Origin: Stomoxys calcitrans
Lineage: Eukaryota; Arthropoda; Insecta; Diptera; Muscidae
Direction: 5' to 3'
DNA: 64,000 nt
Assembly (NCBI RefSeq): GCF_963082655.1
Contig: NC_081555.1
Coordinates: 150,883,005-150,947,004, forward strand
Part shown: positions 11,003-22,404 of the stretch, piece by piece
How positions within the stretch are numbered: position 1 is the first letter of the stretch
How the letters are laid out: every line of letters begins with the position of its first letter
Notes under the pieces: generated by a model
What the model was told of the DNA's origin: nothing
The model's database searches: none
What the model saw: only the letters and a program-made list of their open reading frames with translations
Program-made: the position numbers and the translations under genes

Positions 11003-11826
11003 AAATACAGTTGTGTTCAAAATATTAGCGGAGTGTTTTTTAAATAAGATGAATTATTAGTTGATTCTCTAAATTGCATAATAATAAATTATGCAATTAA
11101 AACTACAATAATTCAAAATATTTCATTGAATAAATTGATTTCCTATTGAGATTCCATTGTAGGATATTGGCCGGCTTTAGACCATTGTTTAATACTTTCT
11201 ATTCCAAGAATAGTATTAAAAAAACATTTAAAATTCTTCAAAAAGTGTGTTGATACATAATTGGAGTATTGATACATAATTGAGTATTGATACATAATTG
11301 AATACTTTGAAAGCAAATGGTACAAAAGCTGAAAATTAATGTACAAAAACTTAAATTATTTTTGTACTTAGATCAATAACCTGTATTTTGGTGTTTTCGG
11401 CACATCTTTGATGCATAGAGTCTTAATAAGATCCTCACAATTCCTTAAAGGGTGATCATGGGATAACTTTTAAAGGATTTTGTCGCCCAGCGTTCCATTG
11501 CTCTTCCGCAATTAGCATTTAGAAACGAATGGTTCTCTGTAACATAATTACAATATCTCCCCATAAATGTTTAGTGGGACTGATGAAAGGAGATTGGCAG
11601 GTCACAGCTTAACATGAACTCCATTGACCTGAAACCTTCCCTTTCCCAATTTACTAGTATCATTATCTTGTAAGAGTTCCAATTTCAGAAGCATATTCTA
11701 GTCAACATAAATTAACTTTACTTGCTCCAAAGTTGTAAAATGTCCATGATATCTTATATTTCATTATTGAACCTATACCGTTGTACAAAAAGTTCCAACA
11801 AATCAATACTGCACCAAGTTTGACAA
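11003..11826. mobile_element. Possible Tc1-like element relic
   Basis: Contains 'cagttgtgttcaaaatatta' at about 11009, which resembles the terminal repeat of insect Tc1-like transposons (known form CAGTTGTGTTCAAAATAATA). The DNA up to 11826 is AT-rich with no intact frame. A short resemblance at 11151-11180 to 25932-25960 (ccattg..gatattg..ggctttag) suggests a shared relic. The opposite terminus is not visible. Confidence 0.4.
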
Positions 11827-12545
11827 TTTTTATACCCTGCACCATAGGATGGGGGTGTACCAATTTCGTCATTCTGTTTGTTACACCTCGAAATATGCCC
11901 CTGAGACCCCATAAAGTATATATATTCTTGATCGTCATGTAATTTTAAGTCAATCTAGCCATGTCCGACCATCGGTCTGTCGAAGCACGCTAACTTTCGA
12001 AGGAGTAAAGCTAGGCGCTTGAAATTTTGCACAAATACTTTTTATTAGTGTAGGTCAGTTGGTATTGTAAATGGGTCATATAAACTGATCTTGGGTCTTA
12101 ACTTCTTTCGCACGTTGTGTTTTGGTATCACTTCCAACATCTGCTCTAAGTATGATTCATATCGGATCAAAATCTGGTATAGCTGTCATATGAACCGATC
12201 TTGGAGCTTGACTTCTTAAGCCAATAGAGTGGGCAATTCTCATCCGATTTGGCTAAAATTTACCATGGGGTGTTTTGTTATGACTTCCAATAACTGTGCT
12301 AAGTATAGCGCAAATCGGTACATAACCTGATATAGCTGCCATATAAACCGATCTGGGATCTTCATGAGGCTCTAGTGGGCGCAGTTCTCATCCGATTTGG
12401 CAGAAATTTTGTACAACGGCTTCTCTCATGACCTTCAACATACGTGTCTAATATGGTCTGAATCAAAATTGGTTGATGCAGCTCCCATCTAAAACGTTCA
12501 AAAGTATACTTCTTGGTCAGCAATGGTATCATTCTTGGAATAAGT
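11827..12545 (+). mobile_element. HLE-A, head present, tail missing
   Basis: Head 'tataccctgcaccatagga', then 'gaccccataaagtatatata' with 'ttcttgatcgtc', a weak (GTCY) block (about 11960-11985), 'gcacgctaactttcgaagga', and about three internal units with 'accgatct..g.atctt' signatures. Ends without the hairpin tail. Confidence 0.8.
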
Positions 12546-13330
12546 TATTATACGTTTATGAATAGTGAGACCAATTTCAGCCAGACTAAGTCCCTCTTTT
12601 CCATTGCAAAAAGTTTTCAATCAGGTGAAGTATTACCATATTATTATTACTTTTTCTAAAAAAAAAAAAACAAATAAATTTATATATTTTAGTTCTTTAT
12701 ATTCCTTTATTTGACATGCCTACATCACTTTCATGTACAATTTTCTGATGACAAATTAACTTTTAATTTTTATAGTTTAAATATATATATATATACATAT
12801 TAGTCATATAAATTCTAATGCAAGCAAAACAAAAACAAAAATTAAAAAATGTTGTTTAATTAAGGGCTTTTTGTGTAAATGTTTTCTCATAACTACAAAT
12901 GAAACAAAATGAAATCTATTACATGTTGGTCATAATTTAAAACAAAAAATGAAACTTTAAGCAAAAACATAAAATTAATATTATTATTATTACTTAAAAC
13001 TTAAAAAGAGAATTAAAAACCAAAACAAACAAATCCTTTTTTATGATATACAGAAAAAACAAAAAATTATTAGTGGTACATATACAGATTATTATTGCAA
13101 AACCAAGGTTATTATAACATAACATAACACATAAAAATGTATTGTTCTTTTTTATATAAATCGAAAACATAAACAAATTGTGCAATTTATAATGCAAATA
13201 TATAGGAACAGAAATGCCATTAATCTAGGAGACCAATGAATGCAAGCTAAAAGAAAAGACGAAACCAAGGATCCATCTTACAGCAAGTGCATGAAATTTT
13301 ATATTTCAAGCAATAATTGGATAACAAATG
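12546..13330. other. A-rich unique island
   Basis: About 12650-13230 is strongly A-rich on the + strand, similar in texture to 708-1630. A (TA)n run sits at about 12780-12800. No credible exon. Confidence 0.4.
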
Positions 13331-13629
13331 AACGAATTATGGAATGTTAGAAAATCACATGCATTGATACTTATCAATGAACTACATTTCTATATTCTGA
13401 AGGGAAATATTAAAAAAGAATTCACCACATCACATATACAAAAAATATTCCCTACCATCTTAGTTTGGTGAGGTATAATTGAACGAATTATGGAATTTTA
13501 GAAAATCACATTCATTGATACTTATCAATGAACTACATTTCTATATTCTGATGGGAAATATTAAAAAAGAATTCACCACATCACACATACAAGATATAAA
13601 TTCCTTACCATCTTAGTATGGTGAGGTAT
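13331..13629. repeat. Tandem duplication, about 150-bp unit
   Basis: Unit 1 (about 13331-13480) and unit 2 (about 13482-13629) share 'aacgaattatggaat', 'gatacttatcaatgaactac', 'aaagaattcaccacatcac' and 'taccatcttag..tggtgaggtata'. High identity with a few substitutions. Confidence 0.85.
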
Positions 13630-13862
13630 AACACATTACATACAGAAACTGTGATGATATCAAGTGTTTTATTATTGATTGACATTTTATAATAAACATA
13701 AAACACTGAAGTAAAACAAAAAGACGACATAACCAAAATTAAGCATTTACGGAATAAGGGTAAAATCATCGAACATTGGTTGATAGTAAAACTTTTCACA
13801 ACATAGAAAGTTCATGAATAGGTTTTACAACTTTCCTTTTCTATTTATTAAATTTGTTCATA

Positions 13863-13990
13863 AAGAGTTATTGATAAAGTTTTGAACTAATTCTTTGACT
13901 ATAGAAAAAGTTCTATGGAAATTTTGTATTTACACATAATTTTTAAGAAATTATAGATTATCCGAAAATTTTTGTTTGTCGTTAGAGAAA
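13863..13990 (+). repeat. Repeat block homologous to 15955-16070
   Basis: Shares 'ttgataaag.tttt.aactaattcttt' and 'tctatggaaattt.gtatttaca.a.aatttttaagaaatta'. At the second location this block directly follows the 570-bp repeat; here it is 3.1 kb away from it. Confidence 0.65.
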
Positions 13991-14221
13991 ACTAACCAGA
14001 AGCAATATGAATGCAAAACAAATTCGTCTTTACCATACTTTGAAGCTATGTTTCATGCATACACAAGAGTATATTAAAACCATTTATTTTTGTATAATTT
14101 TTAAAGAATATTGCTTTATATTATATTATAGTTTCATGCATACTTATTGAGCATTCAAAATGAGCATAATTATGCTAGAATATTTTCATATTGCTTCCAA
14201 GGCAGGAACAATTTTTTGCTT

Positions 14222-15387
14222 GGGGGTATTACATAGTCGGCACCGCCGGACTTTTGTCTTTTCTTACTGATTTCATTCTATTATCCCCAGACATTTGGCT
14301 CTGAAAAAATATCCGCATCGTGCTCTTCTCTCAAATACTATTTATATTAACCCCGTATCCATTGGTTAGAGGGAAGTTTATGGGATGAGGCGTACCCCAA
14401 TTGGTTACTATATTCTATAAATTGGTTACTACATTCGTTTTCTAATCTCAAATACCTTTCATTTGGTCGGTAAATTTGTACTCTTGGGCAAGGGGCGGTG
14501 CCCCAAATACATGGTCCCACATTTGGATATCAGATTCGTATTCTATTCTCAAATACCTTTACTTGAGCTCCATATTACGATGGTCAAAAAATAATTGTTG
14601 TTTGTGGGGTATTTTTGGGAAGGGGTAGACCCCCAGAAAATTTGTCCCGAAAATGGGTATAAATTTCGTTCTCTACTCCCCAATACTTTTCATTTGAGCC
14701 CCACATTGACCTGTTCGGTATATATGTCCGATTTAGGTGTGTTTTGGGGAGTGGGGTAATCCCCCAAACACTAAGCCCTGCAAATAAATCAGCATCGTGC
14801 TCTACTCTGAATATAATTTATTTGAACCCCATATTGCAATTAGACTCAAAGTGGGATATCAAATTCGTTTTCTAATCTCAAATACCTTTGATTTAAACCC
14901 CTTATTGCAAAAGTCAGCAAATATGTCCGCTCCACTCTCTATAAGACCCAAATTGTAATGGTGGGCAAATACGTCCTATTTGGGGGTTGTTATGGGGGTG
15001 GGACGTCCCCTAGACAGTTAGTTCCGAATGTTGGTATCAAATTCGTGATCTACTCCAAAATAGCTTTCATTTACGTCCCATATTTGTTTAGTCGGCAAAC
15101 ATGTCCGGTTTGGGGGTGTGATGGGGCGGCCATTCAGTGACTTTCTCTGAAAATATATATCGTATCGTATTCGTATTCTACTCTAAAGTACCTCTTATTG
15201 GAGTGTAAGGGGGACCCTCCACCTTACCCTTATTTCCCCCCCTTCGGACGTCATATAATGTAGTACCCTATTTTCACCACGGGATCATTATGCACCATCT
15301 GTGAAAATTTCAAGAAAATCGGGTCAGCCGTTTTTGAGTCTATACGGAACAGACAAACAAACAAACACAAATTGAATTTTATATATA
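14222..15387 (+). mobile_element. HLE-D repeat ('caaatacctttcatttgagcccc' family), preceded by an HLE-C tail
   Basis: Begins with a fragment resembling an HLE-C tail (about 14222-14269: gggtattacatagtcggc ... cttttcttactg). Then come seven or more irregular units carrying 'cgt.ttcta.tctcaaatacc', 'catttgagccccatatt', 'tatgtccg.ttt.ggggtg' and 'gggg..g..gtacccc'. It ends in 'tgaaaatttcaagaaaatcg', 'cagacaaacaaacaaacac' and 'tatatataagat', an ending typical of a dipteran repeat 3' end. No protein is encoded. The superfamily is uncertain. Confidence 0.6.
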
Positions 15388-16070
15388 AGATTTCTTAGGC
15401 TATTTCATGTTATCTATTATAACAGCATAACGCAAAAATAACCTGTTAGGCTATATCCTAAACTGAGTTGGAGTACTCAGTTGGTACTAAAATAGAAAAT
15501 TGTGTCTAATAAAATCATGATATTATATATTCTTCATAATTTGAAGATGTTGTCAACGGCTTGTAATCGACAAATAGATAACATATTTCAATCTGACATT
15601 CTTGGGTCTATTATAGTTCTTAGCGCAATGCAAAAAGTCTAAAGCAATGTTGAGGAACTCAAGTATCACGTGTTGTCTTAAAGAAATCTGCTGATAACCC
15701 ATAAGAGACTGGTTTAGTTTTGGGATATTTTCTTTCTTTCGGATACCAATAGTTGGAAAACTAGTACTTCTACTTTCTCATAATACTGACTGTAAACTAT
15801 AAACTTTGATTTTATAACCGTTCTTAACTTAATAGATTGTTAAACAGATTTATATATCACATAACGTATTTTGTCGCATTCTCCATACTGTGGACAGTGC
15901 CAATGTGTCAAAATGGTTAAATAACACTTACGCCATATGGAAAAATTACGTCGCTCTTGATAAAGATTTTAACTAATTCTTTGAGCATAGAAAAATTTCT
16001 ATGGAAATTTAGTATTTACAGACAATTTTTAAGAAATTATATATTTTCAGAAAATTTTATTAAAATTTTT
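15388..16070 (+). repeat. 570-bp dispersed repeat, copy 2, plus following block
   Basis: 15388-15952 matches 10157-10736 end to end; 15955-16070 matches 13863-13990. The two blocks are contiguous here and separated in the first locus. A 69-codon plus frame at 15957-16166 has no recognisable domain. Confidence 0.75.
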
Positions 16071-17330
16071 TTCCATAATTTCACATACACTTTGGCGTTA
16101 GAGAAAACTTGTATTGAAATTTTGTCTGTAGAGAACATTTCATTAAAAGTTTATCATTATTCTTAGAAATAAATGGTATTGTCAAGATTTTTTTTCGAAA
16201 TTTCCTTAAAAAATTTTACTTCACTTCCTTAATTTCGGTGATTTTACTCTTCTCATTAAATCTAAAAAAGATTTAAACCCAAATAAACCATAACTAAAAT
16301 CCAACATTAACCAAAAATGTTAAACGTTTTTTAAATGTCCATTCTAAGTAGTGAAGCCAAATTAAATAACAACAAAAAAAATCATAATAATATAAACAAA
16401 AATTTTCTTCTATAACCACATAGGAAAAAAAAAACATTTTTGAAATTAAAGCATTTAAAGTGAGAGAAAAAGAGAAGATTATAACAAAAAAAACAAACAT
16501 AGAATGTTTAACAACAACCCACCAAAATTTGTTAATGAAAACAACAACAACAAACGATATAAACAACAACAAATAAAAGAAATTATTAGCAAAATGTATA
16601 CATGAAAGACATGATTTTTGCCAGAATATTTTTTTTTAAGGGATGATGCCAAAAAAACATAACTTTTCAAGACCAAATAACAAGACAAAGATAAACTTAT
16701 CTGAAAAAAAAACAATTTTTACAAGAAAAAAGACATACAAAACTGATATATAGAAAAATTGATTGAGAATAATTGGAAACAAAATCTACACTGCCGTTTT
16801 ACATTGATCACCTCAAACAAGAAGAAGAAAATGTACTTACAGATCATTAAAAAAATGTTTCATTTTACAAAATACTCGTTTACATTACACAGCTCATCCA
16901 AAAATTAAAACATTTTCCAAAGTTTATGGAAATTCAATCTCTCATAAATAAAAATCTTAAAATCTATACAAATCTAAACATTTCAAAGTTTTATGACATG
17001 CTTATTTTAAGTTTATGAGTGAAGTTTAATTAACATTATTATGGAGTAGCATTATATAATTTCTAAGCTTTCTACATTGAATATCATCAATGTTTCTACT
17101 ACCATGTTTGAAATATTGATTTTATATAAATAAATATTAACATAAAAGTTATGGGTTATACTAGGGAAAACTTATTGTTGCTGTTTCTATTTATTAAGCT
17201 AACAGTCGACATTGTTTACGAAATTCTTCCGTAATCGAAAAATATCGAATTTTATGCTTTATATAAAATCAATCCAAGAAATCGTATATGGACACTGATT
17301 CGCAGCTCATACATACCGTTAAGATTATGA
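16071..17330. other. A-rich unique island
   Basis: 16240-16790 is A-rich on + with (CAA)n (about 16540-16575). The overlapping minus frames of 78 and 92 codons are F/L-rich complements of poly-A, not proteins. The rest is AT-rich without features. Confidence 0.4.
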
Positions 17331-18035
17331 AATGAAGAAGAAAATAACACTGCTTAAAACTGGATAATAACTATATGCTCCAAACTCGATTAGTTTCGAT
17401 AGTTCGATAGCCTTCATAGCGCTCTATTTACCCAGTTTGGTAAGATTATGGTCGTGGTTCCGAATAGCGAACTTTTTGGAACTCCCATTATTCTTGAAGG
17501 GGTTAATATGAGGTATAACAAATATTCTTTAGTCAGTATTCGAATCCGAAGCATCTGCCACTCTGTTATTTAAAAGTATCCTCAGGTCAGACTTCGGATT
17601 TGATCTATATATTCGGGTATGATTGAATTCCTTGTAAACATATTCATTTGTAATTAAAACGATCATTATAATCTGAAATGTGTTATGAAAGTGCTAACGA
17701 TATCTAAAATGAAGAAGAAAATCTTCCTGCTTAAAACTGGATTATAACAATATGTTCCAAGTTCAATTAGTTTCGGAGTTCGATAGCCTTCATAGCGATC
17801 GACAATTGTTTCGGTAGTAGTTTGTGGACCAGTGTTGAAGTCGTTTCGTTTACTCAATTTGGGAAGAATATGGTAGTGGTTCCGAACAGCTAAATTTTTG
17901 GAACTTCCATTATGCTTGAAGGTGCTTGCTTGGTCCCATGAAGAGGTTAATCTGTGGTATCGCAAGTATTCTTTAGTCAAAATTCGAATCCGAAGCATAT
18001 GCCACTCTGTCATTTTAAATCATTCTCAAGTTAGA
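17331..18035. repeat. Diverged tandem duplication
   Basis: 17331-17601 and 17698-18035 share in order 'aatgaagaagaaaat', 'tgcttaaaactggat', 'gttcgatagccttcatagcg', 'gtggttccgaa.ag', 'ttttggaact.ccatta', 'attctttagtca', 'attcgaatccgaagcat' and 'gccactctgt'. The second copy has about 60 extra bases. Only the second carries an open minus frame (17666-18013, 115 codons; it contains a short stretch TTTETIVDRYEGYR). In the first copy the same frame is broken. I do not recognise the peptide and give it no function. Confidence 0.65.
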
Positions 18036-18782
18036 CTTCACAATGGAGGTATACTAATTTCGTCATTCTGTTTGTAACACCTTAAAATATACGTCTGGGA
18101 CGCCATTTAACTTATTTAACTGAAATTTTGCACGTAGTGTTCTGGTAGCACTTCCAACAACTGTGCTAAGTATGATTCAAATCGGTTCATAATCTGGTAT
18201 AGCTGTCATATAAACCGATCTTGGATCTTGACTTCTTGAGCCAATAGAGCGCGCAATTCTCATCCGATATAGCTGAAATTTTGCATGAGGTGTTTTGTTA
18301 TGACTTCCAATAACTGTGCTAAGTATGGCGTAAATCGGTATAGAACCTGATATAGCTGCCACATAAACCGATCTGGGATCTTGACTTCTTGAACCTCTAG
18401 AGGACGCAATTCTCTTCTGAAATTCTGTACAACGGCTTCTCTCATGACCTTTAACATACGTGCCTAATATGGTCTGAGTCGATCAATAGCTTGATACAGC
18501 TCTCGTATAAACCTATCTCCCTATTTCGCTTCTTGAGCACCAACAAGGCGCAATTCTTATCCGAATGAACTGAAATATTACACAATGACTTCTACAATGT
18601 TCAGCATTCATTTATGGTCCGAATCGGACTATAACTTGATATAGCTCCAATATCATAACAGTTCTTATTCAATATTCTACATATGTCTAAAAAGAGATAC
18701 TACGCATAGAACTCGACAAATGCGATCAATGGTGGAGGGTATATAAGATTTGGCCCGGCCGAACTTAGCACGCTCTAACTTG
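18036..18782 (+). mobile_element. HLE-A, head eroded, tail intact
   Basis: Starts in 'ggaggtatactaatttcgtc' (head outer half lost) and lacks the TA/GTCY segment. It has three internal units and ends 'atggtggagggtatataag', 'tttggcccggccgaactt' and 'acgctctaacttg'. Confidence 0.85.
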
Positions 18783-19918
18783 TTAAAATTTTTACTTTCT
18801 AAAAACAATTCTTAAACTTCACTCAAAACTTGAAAGCCTTTACAAAACCTTCTCATCCTTGAATTGCTAACTACAGTACAGGGCTTAACATCACAGCCAC
18901 ATTAAACATCCCCTTAAATATCAAACCCTTAACACCATCGATTCACATAATGAAAATTGTTAATAATAAAAAAAGAAATTATTAACAAAATTACTAAAAC
19001 AAAATCATAAACACCATCAACGACTTATACACAGGCATTGGGAATTTTCCCATCTGAAGACCATAAAACCATTTCGTAATAGACACCTACACACATGCAA
19101 AGAGTTATAGCCGTAGCTCTTCAAATATATCAGTCCTCGTCCAGATACAATCCTTGAAAAAAAAAAAAACGAAACAAAACCCCATACCAAGCATTCCAAA
19201 GGCACACTTGACATTTTTAATTTTTTTTTTACAATAAACAAAAATAAAAAACATAAAAAACAAACAAACAAAATGTATTGTTTATACATTTTACACAAGG
19301 TTTGTTACTTTTATTTACTAAACAAAAATTTGATAGAAGCAACAACAAAAAGGAGACAACATTAAGTAAATAATATATTATTATTATTATTACTAAAATT
19401 ATAATTATTAGATGGTATTATGTACGTATATATTATATACATATAATAGTATTAACAACAACAACAACAAAAGAGAACAGCAGAATACATATTTAAAATA
19501 CAAAAACAATAGCATTTAAATTAAAAATTCAAAAATTTTTTGAATTAAACTCTCTCTTAAATCGAAAACAAACCAAATAAATAAAGAAAAAAAAAACAAG
19601 GATATATAAAACCAAAAACCAAGAAATGATGAAAAAATTATTATTAAACCGACAACATCTCAAATAGATTGATAATAGCGTAACAGAGTAAAAAAATTTA
19701 ATTGAATTAAAAGAAATGAAAAAAAAGATTGAAAAGTTTTGAGAACGAGGACGACAGTGAAGTTGATGTATGGTATCTGAGTATAACAGTTTAAACAAAT
19801 CGAAATGTAATAAAGTTTTGAGCGTAATTTTAATTCAAATAAAATACAGACCTCTTTATGGTGCTTTCATTACTTTGAGGTTAGTACAAAGGTGAGTAGA
19901 AGATCATTAAATAATAAA
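18783..19918. other. A-rich unique island
   Basis: 18960-19830 is A-rich with a (CAA)n run near 19457-19470 and a TA-rich patch near 19420-19450. Minus frames of 89-93 codons here are the complement of poly-A and are rejected. Confidence 0.4.
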
Positions 19919-21190
19919 ACAAGGAAAAAGGCGTTAAGTTCGGCCGGGCCGGAAAATCCATTGAAAAATACATACCGTATGCTCAATAGCAGCTATAACA
20001 CAATATTGATCTTTTTAGTAGCTATATCTAAAAATAAACCAATATGAACAATATACGACATGGATGTCGAAAAGTCTTACATAAGTCACTGTGTCAAATT
20101 CCAGTGAAATCGGATTATAAATGCGGCTTTTATGGGGCCAAAACTTTAAATCGAAATATCAGTCTATATGGCAACTATATCCAAATCTGGACCGATTTGG
20201 CCCAATTGCAGAAAAATGTTGAAGAGCCTAACACAACTCACTGTTCCAAATTTCGGCAAATTCGGACAACAAATGTGCTTTTTATGGCCCCAAAACCTTA
20301 AATTGAGAGATGGGTCCATATGGCAGCTATATGCAAATCTGGACCAATCTGTGTCATATTGGAGAAGTATGTCAAGGGGCTTAACTTGACTCACTGCCCC
20401 AAATTTCTGCGACGTCGGACAATAAAGACGCCTTTTATGGGCCCAAAACCTTAAATCGAGAGATGGGTCCATATGGCAGCTATATGCAAATCTGGACCAA
20501 TCTGTGTCATATTGGAGAAGTATGTCAAGGGGCTTAACTTGACTCACTGCCCCAAATTTCTGCGACGTCGGACAATAAAGACGCCTTTTATGGGCCCAAA
20601 ACCTTAAATCGAGAAATCGGTCTATCTGATCAGGGCCAAATTAAAAAAAAAGATGTCGAAGGGCCTAAGACAACTCACTGTCCCAAATTTCAGCAAAATC
20701 GGATAATAAATGTGGCTTTTATAGGCCTAAGACCCTAAATCGGAGGATCGGTCTACATGGCAGCTATATCCAAATCTGGACCGATCTGAACCAAACTGAC
20801 AAAGGATGTCGAAGGGCCTAACACAACTCACTGTCCCAAATTTCAACAATCTCGGATAATAAATGTGACTTTTATGGGCCTAAGACCCTAAATCGGCGGA
20901 TCGGTCTATATGGGGGCTATATCAAGATATAGTCCGATATAGCTCATCTTCGAAATTAACCTGCTTATGGACAAAAAAAGAATCTGTGCAAAATTTCAGC
21001 TCAATATCTCTATTTTTAAAGACTGTAGCGTGATTTCAACAGACAGACGGACGGACATGTCTAGATCGTCTTAGATTTTTACGCTGATCAAGAATATATA
21101 TACTTTATAGGGTCGCAAATGGATATTTCGATGTGTTGCAAACGGAATGACAAAATGAATATACACCCAACCTTTAGTGGTGGGTATAAA
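19919..21190 (-). mobile_element. HLE-B, near complete
   Basis: Reads in reverse: tail 'aaggcgttaagttcggccg' at the left, then internal units with 'ggtctatatggcagctatat' (two units at 20311 and 20464 exactly 153 bp apart and nearly identical), then 'cagacagacggacggacatg', 'tcaagaatatatatacttta', and head 'agtggtgggtataaaaa' at 21175-21190. The region inside the hairpin tail is shortened. Confidence 0.9.
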
Positions 21191-21297
21191 AACATAACTA
21201 TTTTATTTACTATGCGAAAAATTTGCAAAACTAAAGCCCATGAACGAAACTATGTTTTAATAAAATGTAGGGTATAAATATAGTAAAAGGAAGACAA

Positions 21298-22079
21298 ACA
21301 AGTAAAAGCGTGCTAAGTTCGGCCGGGCCGAATCTTATATACCCTCCACCATGGATCGCATTTGTCGAGTTCTTTTCCCGGCATCTCTTCTTAGGCAAAA
21401 AAAAGGATATAAGAAAAGATTTGCTCTGCTATTAGAGCCATATTAAGATATGGTCCGGTTTGGACCACAATTAAATTATATTTATGTTGGAGACCTGTGT
21501 AAAATGTCAGCCAATTCGAATAAGAATTGCGCACTTGTGGGCTCAAGAATTAAAATAGAGAGATCGATTTATATGAGAGCTGTATCTGGCTATAGACCGA
21601 TTCAGACCATAATAATCACGTATGTTAATGGTCATGAGAGAATCCGTCGTTCAGGCAAAACGGATAATATTTACGACCTCTAGAGGCTCAAGAAGTCAAG
21701 ATCCCAGATCGGTTTATATGGCAGCTATATCAGGTTATGAACCGATTTTAACCTTATTTGACACAGTTGTTGAAAGTAAGAATAAAATACGCCATGCTAA
21801 ATTTCATTCAAATCGGATAAGAATTGCGCACTCTAGAGGCTCAAGAAGTCAAGACCCAAGATCGGTTTATATGGCAGCTATATCAGGTTATGGACCGATA
21901 TGGCCCATTTACAATACCAACCAACCTACACTTATAAAAAGTATTTGTGCAAAATTTCAGGGGGCTAGCGTGCTTTCGACAGACAGACGGACGGGCGGAC
22001 GGACAGACGGACGGACATGGCTAGATCGACATAAAATGTTGCGATGATCAAGAATATATATACTTTAAGAATATATATA
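21298..22079 (-). mobile_element. HLE-A, tail intact, head lost
   Basis: Tail 'acaagtaaaagcgtgctaag' with the hairpin and 'tataccctccaccatggat', three internal units, (GACG)n block about 21983-22015, 'gatcaagaatatatatactt', then stops at a second 'aagaatatatatac', directly followed by the next HLE fragment. The 141-codon frame at 21622-22047 is repeat translation. Confidence 0.9.
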
Positions 22080-22235
22080 CAAAAGTTCGGCCGGACCGAA
22101 ACTTTTATACCCTCCACCATGGATGGAATTTGTCAAGTTTTTTGCACCATATATCCTTTTAGGCAAACAAGGTCAAACGCTATTCTATTGGAGCTATAGC
22201 AGGTTATGGACCGAAATTTGTCATTAATGCAATGA
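22080..22235 (-). mobile_element. HLE-A tail fragment abutting the previous copy
   Basis: Has 'gttcggccggaccgaaac', 'tataccctccaccatgga' and part of one unit. 5' and 3' ends are both truncated. Joined to the (TA)n of the copy on its left. Confidence 0.75.
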
Positions 22236-22404
22236 AAAATTTCATTACTGTTAATTTTGATATTTCATGGTTTTATGAAATGAATTCATTGATTGAATGC
22301 AAATATTTTTTCTAAAAATATAGTTAATTATGTAAATATGCAATAATGATATATACTACTATGCATTTTATAGCAGTATAGAATAAAGTAAAAAAAAAAA
22401 AAAA

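Noticed and set aside
10737..13862. Possibility that block XY at 15.4-16.1 kb is a retroposed spliced transcript with this segment as intron
   Set aside because: The junction bases at 10736/13863 do not give GT..AG or CT..AC boundaries consistent with the joined copy, and there is no poly-A.
16294..16715. Two F/L/V-rich minus frames resembling membrane proteins
   Set aside because: Complement of A-rich DNA; such composition gives hydrophobic phantom peptides. Same for 770-1006, 12994-13197 and 19017-19798.
20164..20547. 127-codon minus frame with internal repeats (MSQVKPLDILLQYDTDWSRF twice)
   Set aside because: It is translation of two 153-bp HLE-B units; the same phrase recurs because the DNA unit repeats in frame.
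21622..22047. 141-codon plus frame with RSQDPRSVYMAAISGY repeats and an R/D/G-rich end
   Set aside because: HLE-A units followed by the (GACG)n seed; identical phrases appear at many other HLE loci on either strand.
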